Shown here: positions 19,001-25,613 of the stretch, one piece after another
How the letters are laid out: each line of letters opens with the position of its first letter
Numbering within the stretch: position 1 is the stretch's first letter
From: Cyanobium sp. CH-040
Lineage (GTDB): Bacteria; Cyanobacteriota; Cyanobacteriia; PCC-6307; Cyanobiaceae
Assembly (NCBI RefSeq): GCF_024346135.1
Contig: NZ_JAGQCJ010000002.1
Location: 167,372 to 231,371 of the forward strand
Direction of reading: 5' to 3'
Length of the DNA stretch: 64,000 nucleotides
Position numbers and translations under genes: made by a program
The notes under the pieces: model-generated
Told to the model about the DNA's origin: nothing
Database searches by the model: none
The model's input: the letters and a program-made list of their open reading frames with translations, nothing else

Positions 19001-19844
19001 GGCCCTGGACGAATCGGACGCCGACAACCCCCTGGCGGCCGCTGCCCGCCGCGAGGGCCACTGCGCCCGCGTCTACGGCTCGGCGCCCGGGGCCTACGGC
19101 GCCGGTCTGCAGGGGCTGATCGACAGCGGCCAGTGGGAGTCGCGGGCGGACCTGGCCGAGGCCTTCCTCACCTGGAGCGGCTGGCGCTATGGCGCGGCGG
19201 TCGGCCACGGCGACAGGCCGGGCGGCGCTGAGCAGGAGAGTGGCGGCATCGCCGGGGCGATCGAAGCCATGGCCGACCGGGCGGGCCTGGAGCAGCGGCT
19301 GGCGGCGGTGCAGGTGGTGCTGCACAACCAGGACAACCGCGAGCACGATCTGCTCGACTCCGACGACTACTACCAGTTCCAGGGGGGCCTCAGCGCCGCC
19401 GCCGAGAGCCTCCAGGGCAAGGCCCCCGCCCTCTGGTTCGGCGACCACTCCCGCCACGCCCGCCCGCGCCTGCACCGGCTGGAGAAGGAGTTCGACAAGG
19501 TGCTGCGCAGCCGCCTGCTCAATCCCCGCTGGATCGAGGCGATGCAGGGGCACGGCTACAAGGGCGGCTTCGAGATGGCCGCCAGCCTCGACTACCTGTT
19601 CGCCTACGACGCCAGCACCGGCCGCGTGCCCGACTGGAGCTACGGCGCCGTGTGCGAGCGCTGGCTGGAGACCCAGGAGGTGCGGGCCTTCCTGGAGCGC
19701 TGCAACCCCTGGGCCCTGCGCGACATGGCCGAGCGGCTGCTGGAGGCGCACCACCGCGGCCTCTGGCAGGGCGCTTCAGATGTCCAGCTGGCGCGTCTGC
19801 GCCAACTGGTGCTCGACAGCGAGAAGCTGGTGGAGGAGGCCTGA
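16023..19844 (+). CDS. cobN: Cobaltochelatase subunit CobN
   Basis: This 1273-residue protein matches the large CobN/BchH chelatase subunit, which inserts cobalt into the corrin ring in the aerobic-type pathway with ATPase partners supplied elsewhere. Landmarks are VVHVGKHGNLEWLPGKGLGL and YPFIVNDPGEGSQAKRRSQA mid-protein, GRNFYSLDLRGLPTEAAWD, SVWGTSTMRNGGEDIAQALA, and the C-terminal KGGFEMAASLDYLFAYDA. The start is ATG 16023 (MHRLASVPG); an open frame runs further to 15957 without family-like residues. CobN and the Mg-chelatase subunit ChlH are related, but the length and motifs fit CobN. Confidence 0.93.
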   Translation: MHRLASVPGSAAEADAGAFVEQPAAEVLLLTSADTDLLMLEAVLERDPALLGAELRGLNLAALAHPAVIDHYLSTTVVAARVVVVRLLGGRGHWSYGLERLQAWAAVGAGRQLLVLAGTAEDEAALASLSSADPQLAVALARCLRVGGPENGRRLLGCLAALLRGERPQPPRPSPLADPCPHDWRQDPGPRVGVVAYRALLQAGDLDWMEAVLASLRTRGLCPRALWVSGLRDPVVQRGVADLFGREEVEAVLCCTSFASVQFAEAGLGAPLWDGLAVPVLQLLCSSQSRERWQASSIGLPPTDLTLQVALPELDGRITTRIGAFKECRGASARLASALPRLEPDRQRLDWITALTANWIRLRRTPAARRRVALVLANYPTRNSRLANGVGLDTPASAAAMLRWLAEAGYRLDGAEGGGAPGLPADGDALIQALLAGRSNDPESTHRPALDHLTLDVYLSWYGQLPEEGRRRLEAVWGPPEADAGLVPAPATGLRQPAFPIQGLRFAQVVLLIQPARGYDRDPSLSYHAPDLPPTHAYLAVYLWLRRSFGADVVVHVGKHGNLEWLPGKGLGLSDQCFPEWALGPLPHLYPFIVNDPGEGSQAKRRSQAVILDHLTPPLGRAGLHGELLQLEALLDEYWEAGQLGSAERAAALRSTLAHRLTELELPLTAEAGLDARLDAADGYLCELKEAQIRLGLHTYGHLPEPERLAELLLCLARPPQAGLPGLTQALARDRGLELDPWAAGEEEVLSPEDRRRLGGGRKVGDAVGLLEAEGLAHCRSLLAQAGVSAPGWPSGESCRSGGGPAPVHPEGACTAPVLRHIRQVLVPRLLACGPAEKEALLAGLEGRRIAAGPAGAPTRGRPDLLPTGRNFYSLDLRGLPTEAAWDLGRRSAELLLELHLQEEGEHLRTLALSVWGTSTMRNGGEDIAQALALLGVRPVWDGPSRRLVDLEAIPLGLLGRPRVDVTLRISGLFRDAFPQLVGWMNRATALVAALDESDADNPLAAAARREGHCARVYGSAPGAYGAGLQGLIDSGQWESRADLAEAFLTWSGWRYGAAVGHGDRPGGAEQESGGIAGAIEAMADRAGLEQRLAAVQVVLHNQDNREHDLLDSDDYYQFQGGLSAAAESLQGKAPALWFGDHSRHARPRLHRLEKEFDKVLRSRLLNPRWIEAMQGHGYKGGFEMAASLDYLFAYDASTGRVPDWSYGAVCERWLETQEVRAFLERCNPWALRDMAERLLEAHHRGLWQGASDVQLARLRQLVLDSEKLVEEA

Positions 19845-19864
19845 GAGCGCAGGCTCCCCCGGTC

Positions 19865-19883
19865 GACCTCAGCTGTTGAGGTC
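19865..19883 (+). terminator. Hairpin between convergent cobN and the 19869 gene
   Basis: GACCTCA and TGAGGTC form a perfect 7-bp stem with a 5-base loop (GCTGT), 20 bases after the cobN stop and spanning the end of the convergent gene. No clear T-run follows, so it may be a weak bidirectional terminator. Confidence 0.4.
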
Positions 19884-20408
19884 CTTCACCATGTCGCGGA
19901 AGGCGTCGATGGCTCCGGGCTTGCTGGCGGCAGGGGATGGCGTGGAGGACGCCGCTGCCTGGGAGGCCTGCTTCCTGGCGGCAGGCGTGCCGGTGGCGGG
20001 GGCGTTCACCGGCGCCACGGCGGCGCCCTTCTGGCGCTGCTGCAGCTCCGCCTGGGACATCTGCTTGGCGAAGGTCTTCTTCACCGGCTTGGGCACGCCG
20101 CCGGTGAGGCTGACGCCCGCGTCGCCGCTCTCGGTGCCCGGCAGCCCCTCGGACATCTTCTCGATGCGGGCTTCCATGGATCCCACCTCGGCCACCATCT
20201 CCTTCTGACCGGGGCTGCTGGCGCTGCCGGGGAAGGTGTGGCGGATGGTGTTGGAGCGCCGCATGAAGTTCACGTCGCCCAGGCTGGTGGCCTCATCGGG
20301 GGCCAGATAGACGGTTTCGGTGGTCTTCTTCGGCTTGGCGGCGGGCGTCCCGGACTGGGCACTGCCGCTGCCGGAACCGAAGGAGAACAGGCGATCAAAC
20401 AGACCCAT
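19869..20408 (-). CDS. Cyanobacterial hypothetical protein, Ala/Pro/Ser-rich
   Basis: A 179-residue protein beginning MGLFDRLFSFGSGSG. It has a more ordered centre (ETVYLAPDEATSLGDVNFMR, then TIRHTFPGS) and a disordered C-terminal half rich in Ala, Pro, Ser and Lys that ends in a short helix. I have a general impression of similar unnamed cyanobacterial proteins but cannot assign a family. No signal peptide or membrane segment. A TAGGGT element 26 bases upstream overlaps the stop codon of the PHP gene. Confidence 0.65.
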   Translation of the reverse strand: MGLFDRLFSFGSGSGSAQSGTPAAKPKKTTETVYLAPDEATSLGDVNFMRRSNTIRHTFPGSASSPGQKEMVAEVGSMEARIEKMSEGLPGTESGDAGVSLTGGVPKPVKKTFAKQMSQAELQQRQKGAAVAPVNAPATGTPAARKQASQAAASSTPSPAASKPGAIDAFRDMVKDLNS

Positions 20409-20434
20409 CGGTGGTGCCGGGAGTGTGTCAGCAA

Positions 20435-20440
20435 ACCCTA
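20435..20440 (-). promoter_or_regulatory. TAGGGT -10-like element fused to the PHP gene stop
   Basis: TAGGGT on the minus strand; its first three bases are the TAG stop of the upstream PHP gene. It lies 26 bases before the ATG at 20408. Confidence 0.45.
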
Positions 20441-21142
20441 GCGGCCGCGGAGCTCCAGGCCATGGGTATCAGTACCGGAACTGCACAGCAGCCCCCGGCG
20501 CCGGAGATCCCGGGCGATCGCCTCGCACACCACCGGGGTGGGCTGCCAGGTGGGTTGCATGCCGTAGTCGTACCAGGCCTCGGCCCCGTCGAAGCCCAGC
20601 TCGGCCGCCGCGGCGATCAGGCGCTGGAAGGGCAGGCGGTAGCGGGCCGGATGGGCCAGCAGGGCCAGGCCGTTGGCCTGCCGGATCGCCTCCAGCACCG
20701 CACCGGCCCGCAGAGCGGGGCCCACCACGCTGCAGCCCTGCAGGTAGGGGTGCAGGGAGGGGTGGTCAGAGTCGAAGCCGAGGGCCAGCACATGCACCAG
20801 GCAGCCCTCCAGCAGGCAGCTGATCTCCACGCCCCGCCACAGGGTGGGCACGGCCTCACCCCGGGCGGCGGCGGCGGCGAACACCTCGGCCACGGCGGTG
20901 TGGGCCGCGATCGCGTGGTGGTCGGTCACCGCCAGGTGCTCCAGGCCCAGGGCGATGGCCTGGCGCGCCAGCTGCTCCGGTCTCAGGCTGCCGTCGCTGC
21001 AGGTGGTGTGGCAGTGGAAATTCACCCGGCCGGGACAGCACTGCGGCGTGATCGAGCCCAGCACCGGGGCCAGGGGGTGGCGATTCAGGCGGCGCAGGGA
21101 TGCCGGTGCGGCCGGCTGCGGCAGCCCTGCGGCATCAGCCAC
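20438..21142 (-). CDS. PHP-domain metal-dependent phosphoesterase
   Basis: A 234-residue PHP-domain protein with the four family motifs: VNFHCHTTCSDGSLRPEQLA (HxH), LAVTDHHAIAAH, RGVEISCLLEG and LLAHPARYRLPF, plus the final GTDTHG. Bacterial relatives (YciV/RNase AM type) hydrolyse 3',5'-bisphosphate nucleotides or short RNA 5' ends; the exact substrate here is unknown. The start is GTG 21142, overlapping the hemJ stop by 8 bases; a longer open frame to 21253 lies inside hemJ. It forms a hemJ-PHP pair. Confidence 0.85.
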   Translation of the reverse strand: MADAAGLPQPAAPASLRRLNRHPLAPVLGSITPQCCPGRVNFHCHTTCSDGSLRPEQLARQAIALGLEHLAVTDHHAIAAHTAVAEVFAAAAARGEAVPTLWRGVEISCLLEGCLVHVLALGFDSDHPSLHPYLQGCSVVGPALRAGAVLEAIRQANGLALLAHPARYRLPFQRLIAAAAELGFDGAEAWYDYGMQPTWQPTPVVCEAIARDLRRRGLLCSSGTDTHGLELRGR

Positions 21143-21746
21143 CGGCCACCTCGGCCGCCAGGCGTTCGGCGCGCAGCCGCCGCCAGCGGGCATAGAACTG
21201 GATCGAGGCGGCCATGAACACCACCAGGGCCACGATGAACCAGGTGGCGGCACCGGTGGGGAACTGGTTCTTGAACACCACCAGCATCACCACCAGCACC
21301 AGCAGCAGGGTGGGCAGTTCGTTGAGGGCCCGCAGCTGCCGGCCGCTCCAGCTGCAGGCACCGCGCCGCAGCAGGCCCATCAGCCGGTAGCAGAACCAGT
21401 GGTAGGCCAGCAGGGCGGCCACGCAGGCGAGCTTGGCGTGCATCCAGCCCTGCTTCAGCCAGGCGGGATTCACGCTCAGCAGCCCGATGGCGCACACCAC
21501 CGCCACCACCATTCCCGGCGTGGTGATGATGTTGGCCAGACGGCGCTCCATCAGTGCGTACTGCTCCTCGAACGCCTGGCGCAGGGGGGGATCGAGTTCG
21601 GCGGCCTCGCGGTGGTAGATGAACAGCCGCACGAGATAGAAGAGGCCGGCGAACCACACCACCACGCCGACGATGTGCAGGGTCTTGAACCAGAGATAGG
21701 CCTCCGGCGCCCAGGTGAGGGCAGGCCAGGAGAGGGCGAGGGGCAT
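21135..21746 (-). CDS. hemJ: Protoporphyrinogen IX oxidase HemJ
   Basis: This 203-residue integral membrane protein matches the HemJ family (Synechocystis Slr1790 type), which oxidises protoporphyrinogen IX in heme and chlorophyll synthesis. The first helix YLWFKTLHIVGVVVWFAGLF carries the conserved histidine. Further features are RLFIYHREA, RRLANIITTPGMVVAVV, a second conserved region WMHAKLACVAALLAYHW, and NELPTLLLVLVVMLVVFK. The ATG at 21746 (MPLALSWPAL) is well placed before helix 1. It follows the hydrolase gene, whose TAG stop lies in a TAGCCT promoter-like element. Confidence 0.9.
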   Translation of the reverse strand: MPLALSWPALTWAPEAYLWFKTLHIVGVVVWFAGLFYLVRLFIYHREAAELDPPLRQAFEEQYALMERRLANIITTPGMVVAVVCAIGLLSVNPAWLKQGWMHAKLACVAALLAYHWFCYRLMGLLRRGACSWSGRQLRALNELPTLLLVLVVMLVVFKNQFPTGAATWFIVALVVFMAASIQFYARWRRLRAERLAAEVAGG

Positions 21747-21810
21747 GGCCAGAGCGTGGAGCGAAACCGGCGGACGGGACGGGTGATGCCCTGCCGCACC
21801 AGGCCGGCTC

Positions 21811-21816
21811 AGGCTA
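21811..21816 (-). promoter_or_regulatory. TAGCCT element at the hydrolase stop, upstream of hemJ
   Basis: TAGCCT on the minus strand begins with the TAG stop of the hydrolase gene and lies 64 bases before the hemJ ATG. It is a possible -10 for hemJ with a longer leader than the others. Confidence 0.3.
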
Positions 21817-22530
21817 GGGGTCCGTCTCCGGCGCGAGCAGATCCAGCCAGCGGGGCACCACGTCAGCGCTGCCGTACCAGCGCTCGGCGAACCAGCCGCC
21901 GTGCCCCACCCCCTCCAGCACCCGCTGCTCGGAGCCCTCCAGCAGCGCCGAGGCCAGCGGCACCAGGCCGTCGCCGCGGCTGGCCGGGTCGTCGCAGATG
22001 GCGCTGTAGGAGCGCCGCACCAGTCCGCGGGCGCGGGGCCGCAGGGCCTGCGGCGTGATGGCCCCGGCCACCGACACGTAGCGCACGGCGGGGGCGTGAA
22101 AGGCGCCGGGGTAGCGCGCATCCACCAGCCGGCGCAGGGCGGTGCCGCGCATGGCGCGGTGCGGGCTGCCCAGGGTCAGCAGGGTGGCCACGCGATCGCG
22201 GGCGGCGTACACCCGACCCGCGAACGGTTCATCGCCCAGCAGCAGCCGCAGCATCACGCCGCCGGAGCTGTGGCCCACCAGGTTCACCCGGCCGCCGGGG
22301 GCAGCGGCCGCCAGCTCGTCCAGCAGTGCCTGGGCGCGGTCCAGCAGGCGGCGCCAGCCCAGGGTCCAGCTGGTGAGCAGCCAGTCGCCGCGGCTGGCCG
22401 GCACCACCTGCACCGGCTGGCCGGTGCGGGCGGCGATGGCGGCGGCCATCGGGGCGTAGGCCTCGGGCGTGATCAGAAATCCCCCCAGGATCAGGGTGGG
22501 AGGCGCCGCCTGGGGCATCTCGAGGCTCAT
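21814..22530 (-). CDS. Alpha/beta hydrolase, lipase-like
   Basis: A 238-residue alpha/beta hydrolase. The nucleophile elbow is NLVGHSSGGVMLRLL (S88). A likely acid is in SRGDGLVPLASALL, and the histidine in LEGVGHGGWFAERWYG. LILGGFLITPEAYAPM supplies the oxyanion-hole strand. Similar proteins are annotated as lipase or PGAP1-like in cyanobacteria; the substrate is unknown. No signal peptide, so cytoplasmic. ATG 22530 overlaps the rhomboid stop by 4 bases (ATGA), so the two are probably co-translated. Confidence 0.82.
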   Translation of the reverse strand: MSLEMPQAAPPTLILGGFLITPEAYAPMAAAIAARTGQPVQVVPASRGDWLLTSWTLGWRRLLDRAQALLDELAAAAPGGRVNLVGHSSGGVMLRLLLGDEPFAGRVYAARDRVATLLTLGSPHRAMRGTALRRLVDARYPGAFHAPAVRYVSVAGAITPQALRPRARGLVRRSYSAICDDPASRGDGLVPLASALLEGSEQRVLEGVGHGGWFAERWYGSADVVPRWLDLLAPETDP

Positions 22531-23099
22531 TCCCGGTACACCGCGAAGGCCGCCAGCACACCACCCAGAAAGCCGCTGAGGTGGCCGATCCAGCTCACCC
22601 CCGCCGGAGAGAACAGGGGGATCAGGCTCGGCAGCACGGCGCCGTAGCTCAGCAGGCAGAACACCGAGAGGAGCAGCGAGAAGGGCCGCTTCTCCAGCCA
22701 GCCGATCAGCAGCAGGTAGCCGAGCAGGCCGTAGACCACACCGGAGAGGCCATGGCTGCCCACGGGCCAGAACAGCCACACGGGAATGGCGCAGACGTAG
22801 ACGCCGATCCACACCGCCAGGTAGTCGCGCCCGCCCCGCAGCAGCACCAGCCAGGAGAGGGGCAGGAAGAGGGCGGAATTGGCCATCAGGTGGCCGAAGC
22901 CGCTGTGGCTGAAGGGGGCGGTGAGCACGCCGAGGGCCGGGCCGCCCGGCAGCATCGGCAGATTCCAGCGGCCGGCGAACAGCAGCTGGTCGATCAGCTC
23001 CTGGATCCAGGCGACCAGCAGGATCAGCACCGGTGCCAGGGCCTTGGCCCCCAGCCGGGCGAGGCTACGGTCCAGCCGCTGGGCCAGGGAATCGCTCAC
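22527..23099 (-). CDS. Rhomboid-family intramembrane serine protease
   Basis: A 190-residue polytopic protein with the rhomboid serine motif GSHGLSGVVYGLLGY (GxSG, around residue 117) and the catalytic histidine in SWIGHLSGFLGGVLAAF (around residue 171). The upstream FSHSGFGHLMANSALFLPL gives the conserved H..N segment. Rhomboids cut transmembrane segments of substrate proteins. The start is GTG. TAGGGT lies 23 bases upstream. It is operonic with the following hydrolase. Confidence 0.9.
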   Translation of the reverse strand: MSDSLAQRLDRSLARLGAKALAPVLILLVAWIQELIDQLLFAGRWNLPMLPGGPALGVLTAPFSHSGFGHLMANSALFLPLSWLVLLRGGRDYLAVWIGVYVCAIPVWLFWPVGSHGLSGVVYGLLGYLLLIGWLEKRPFSLLLSVFCLLSYGAVLPSLIPLFSPAGVSWIGHLSGFLGGVLAAFAVYRE

Positions 23100-23122
23100 G
23101 CCATGCAGCCCGCTCAGCGCCG

Positions 23123-23128
23123 ACCCTA
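23123..23128 (-). promoter_or_regulatory. TAGGGT -10-like element upstream of the rhomboid gene
   Basis: TAGGGT on the minus strand, 23 bases before the GTG at 23099, in the 70-base gap after the TerB-like gene. Confidence 0.5.
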
Positions 23129-23169
23129 TCGCCGCTCCAGGCCTCGCTGAGCGGGGGGCCGGCCCCGGA

Positions 23170-23628
23170 TCAGACCACCGGCGCGTGCAGCACCTCCATC
23201 ACCTCCAGCACGCTGCTGGTGTCGGCCCCATCGAGCTCCAGCGTGGCCGCCAGCGTGCTGAGGATGTTGCGCTCATCGGCCAGGAGCGGACCGTCGGAGC
23301 GCATGATCTCGGCGGCCACCGCATAGGCGGAGCGGCGCCGGTCGGCATCGAGCGAGCGGGCGGCATCGAGCATCAGGTGCTGGGCGCCGCGCTGCCGCAG
23401 GGCCTCCAGCAGCCTGGTGATCAGCAGCGCCACCTGGGCCTCACCCATCTGCCGGTAGGGGGCGCGGTAGTCGATCGCGTGCCGCAGGGCGCGGGTGCCG
23501 GCGGCGGTGAGGGTGCCGTCCCAGGAGACGGCGGCCAGGGCCACCGCCACAAAGGCCTCCTCGACCGGCATCGACGGGTCGGATTGCGGTGGTGCGGGCA
23601 TGGCTTCGGCGGGCATGGAGAGGACCAT
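23170..23628 (-). CDS. TerB-like protein
   Basis: A 152-residue, mostly helical protein resembling the TerB/tellurite-resistance fold used by many cyanobacterial stress proteins. Supporting segments are EEAFVAVALAAVSWDGTLTA near residue 25, DADRRRSAYAVAAEIMRSDG, and ADERNILSTLAATLELDG, the acidic D-G and D..L spacing common in TerB domains. No other Ter genes are nearby, so tellurite resistance should not be inferred. ATG 23628 is chosen; the open frame to 23730 overlaps a repeat-containing spacer and looks non-coding. Confidence 0.7.
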   Translation of the reverse strand: MVLSMPAEAMPAPPQSDPSMPVEEAFVAVALAAVSWDGTLTAAGTRALRHAIDYRAPYRQMGEAQVALLITRLLEALRQRGAQHLMLDAARSLDADRRRSAYAVAAEIMRSDGPLLADERNILSTLAATLELDGADTSSVLEVMEVLHAPVV

Positions 23629-23742
23629 GGCTCTGCGGGGAATGGAGATGGAGGGGTTGGAATCCAGTTCACGGACCCCAGCGCACCCCGGTCGGTGCCG
23701 ATCCACACCGATTCCGGCGGTTGAGTGCAACTACTCAGGCCG

Positions 23743-23790
23743 CCCGTCTGCCCAGAAGCCCGTCTGTCCAGAAGCCCGTCAGCCCAGAAG
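23743..23790. repeat. Three tandem 16-bp repeats at the 3' end of the oxygenase gene
   Basis: Three consecutive 16-base units, CCCGTCTGCCCAGAAG (23743-23758), CCCGTCTGTCCAGAAG and CCCGTCAGCCCAGAAG, differ at only one or two positions. The TGA stop of the 2OG oxygenase lies inside the third unit (the first copy read on the minus strand), so the array extends from the gene's last codons into its 3' untranslated region. Just beyond it, 23722-23737 is a small inverted repeat, TGAGT-GCAACT-ACTCA. Confidence 0.85.
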
Positions 23791-24732
23791 ATTGATGCGG
23801 TGCAGCACGTCCTCCAGGGCATCGGCCGCCGTCACGGCCGCGAACCGCTGGGGGTGCTCGGCGTCGATGCAGCTGGCCAGAGGATTCAGCACCGTCGAGG
23901 GCCTGGGGTGGCAGAACTGCACCACGCTCAGACGGCCGGCGCTCCAGTCCGCCGGTGCCACCACCCGATGCCAGCCGCTGGGGATGCGGCCGTTGCTCAG
24001 CCACTCCAGCATCAGGCCGCTGTTCAGGATCACCAGGCCGTCCGGAGCCACCGCATCCACCCAGCGCTCGCCCACCCGCACCTGCAGCCCCGGCGCGGTG
24101 GCCCGGGGCAGGGCCGTGATCAGGTTGATGTCGCCGTGGGGCGCTGCCCAGAGGTGGCCGGGGGCCGGAGCGTGGACCATGGGGGGATAGTGCACCGCCC
24201 TTGTGAGGGTGGGCGCCTCGGCCACCACGGCATCGAAGAAGTGGGTATGCACGCCCAGGCCGGTGGCGATGACGCGCAGGAAGCGCCGCTGCAGATCGGC
24301 GATGGCGCGATGGAACCGGCCCAGCACCGCGGTGATCCCGGGCACCAGCGGCTCCGGCAGCACCTGCTCCGGGTAGAGCAGGGGAAAGCGCCGTCGCAGG
24401 GGATGCCGCTGCGGCAGCGGCTCGCCCCAGTTCAGCATCTCCTTCCAGTCGGCCTGCCGCTCGCCGGCGGCTGTTTCCACCAGAAGGCCCGTGTAGCCGG
24501 TCTGGCCGCAGGAACCGGCCGGACTGAACTGCGCCTTGCGCTCCGCCGGCAGGGCGAAGAACCGCTCCAGCAGGCCATAGGCCTCATCGAGCAGCTCCGC
24601 GGGCAGATCGCTGCGGGTGAGCACGAAGCCGGTGGCCAGGCTGCGCATCACCCCGTCCACCACCGCCCGCTGCCGGGCCGTGCTGCCGCGTTCGAAGGCG
24701 AGCAGGTCGACGTCCAGGATCCCCGGCTGCAT
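23779..24732 (-). CDS. 2-oxoglutarate/Fe(II)-dependent dioxygenase, IPNS-like
   Basis: A 317-residue protein of the isopenicillin N synthase/2OG-Fe(II) oxygenase family. The iron ligands are the His and Asp of APHGDINLITALPR and the His of IPSGWHRVVAP; the 2OG-binding Arg is probably in AGRLSVVQF. The N-terminal half (GFVLTRSDLP, LERFFALPAERKAQF, GYTGLLVE) is the DIOX_N-like domain. The substrate is unknown, and nothing links it to antibiotics. ATG 24732 begins MQPGILDVDLLAFERG. It lies 8 bases after the GGCT gene on the same strand. Confidence 0.88.
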   Translation of the reverse strand: MQPGILDVDLLAFERGSTARQRAVVDGVMRSLATGFVLTRSDLPAELLDEAYGLLERFFALPAERKAQFSPAGSCGQTGYTGLLVETAAGERQADWKEMLNWGEPLPQRHPLRRRFPLLYPEQVLPEPLVPGITAVLGRFHRAIADLQRRFLRVIATGLGVHTHFFDAVVAEAPTLTRAVHYPPMVHAPAPGHLWAAPHGDINLITALPRATAPGLQVRVGERWVDAVAPDGLVILNSGLMLEWLSNGRIPSGWHRVVAPADWSAGRLSVVQFCHPRPSTVLNPLASCIDAEHPQRFAAVTAADALEDVLHRINLLG

Positions 24733-24740
24733 GGGCGGCC

Positions 24741-25613
24741 TCAGCGCGAGCCTCCAGATTGCCGCTCTCCAGGCCCTGCGACGGGAGCGGCTGCGGGGTG
24801 AGCGAGGGGCCGCAGCTCCTGGCGCAGCCAGGCGCGCCAGGCGGGGGGCAGGCCGTGGTGCTGCGCACCCCGCAGGATGCGGCCGGCGTAGGCCGGACTG
24901 GCCCGCAGGCCGCTGGCCACCACCTGAGGATGGGGCACGTAGGCCAGCGCCCGCAGCCGCTCGTCGCCGCACACCACCTCCAGGCAACGGTGTTCGTACT
25001 GGGCGATGGACACGCCTTCCATCAGGTCGAGGCCGGCCCGGTCCCGGTGGCTGAGGTGATGCACCACCCCCCAGCAGGCGGCTCCGGCCTGGGGCGTGAT
25101 CCCGGCATGGCCGAGGCCTGGATCCGGCAGGGAGCGCTTGTTGATCCGCCAGCGCCAGCCGTCCAGGCGGGCCACCAGCCCGTAGCCGTCCCAGCCGGCG
25201 CAGCGGTGGCGCAGCTGGCGGGGGTCGAGGTTGGAGCCGTAGCTGAACACCGGCGTGGCCCCCCAGTCATCGAAGGGCACGCGCCGGCAGCCCTGCACCT
25301 GGTGCGGCTGCCCGAGGTAGATCCAGGCCACCCGGCCGTCGGCGGTGGTCAGCCGCCGACGGTCATAGAGCTGCGGATACTCCTCGAGCACATCCAGCCG
25401 GGCAAGCCCGGCCGCATCGACGCGGTAGAGCTCGGCGTGGATGCGCGCCCCGGGGTCGGAGCTGGGCACCGCCATGGGGTAGTCGCCGAGGTTGTGCAGC
25501 TGCAGGCCGGGCACCCGGGTGCGGCCCTCGAAGCGTGCTCCCCGCAGCCAGTGGTGGTTGCACTCGCCCCGCTTGAGGGTGCCGTAGACGGCGACGTGCA
25601 CCCAGCCGCTCAT
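24741..25613 (-). CDS. Protein with two tandem gamma-glutamylcyclotransferase-like domains
   Basis: In 290 residues there are two copies of the GGCT fold. Domain 1 (about 1-110) has VAVYGTLKRGECNHHWLRG and the likely catalytic acid in LDVLEEYPQLYDRR. Domain 2 (about 125-270) has VFSYGSNLDPRQLRHRC and the acid in LDLMEGVSIAQYE. Such enzymes release 5-oxoproline from gamma-glutamyl peptides or amines. The last 20 residues are a Pro/Ala/Gly-rich tail. ATG 25613 overlaps the CPBP protease stop by 4 bases (ATGA). Its specificity is unknown. Confidence 0.85.
   Translation of the reverse strand: MSGWVHVAVYGTLKRGECNHHWLRGARFEGRTRVPGLQLHNLGDYPMAVPSSDPGARIHAELYRVDAAGLARLDVLEEYPQLYDRRRLTTADGRVAWIYLGQPHQVQGCRRVPFDDWGATPVFSYGSNLDPRQLRHRCAGWDGYGLVARLDGWRWRINKRSLPDPGLGHAGITPQAGAACWGVVHHLSHRDRAGLDLMEGVSIAQYEHRCLEVVCGDERLRALAYVPHPQVVASGLRASPAYAGRILRGAQHHGLPPAWRAWLRQELRPLAHPAAAPVAGPGERQSGGSR

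Noticed and set aside
23170..23628. A tellurite-resistance operon
   Set aside because: Only a single TerB-like domain is present, with no TerC, TerD or TerZ genes nearby.
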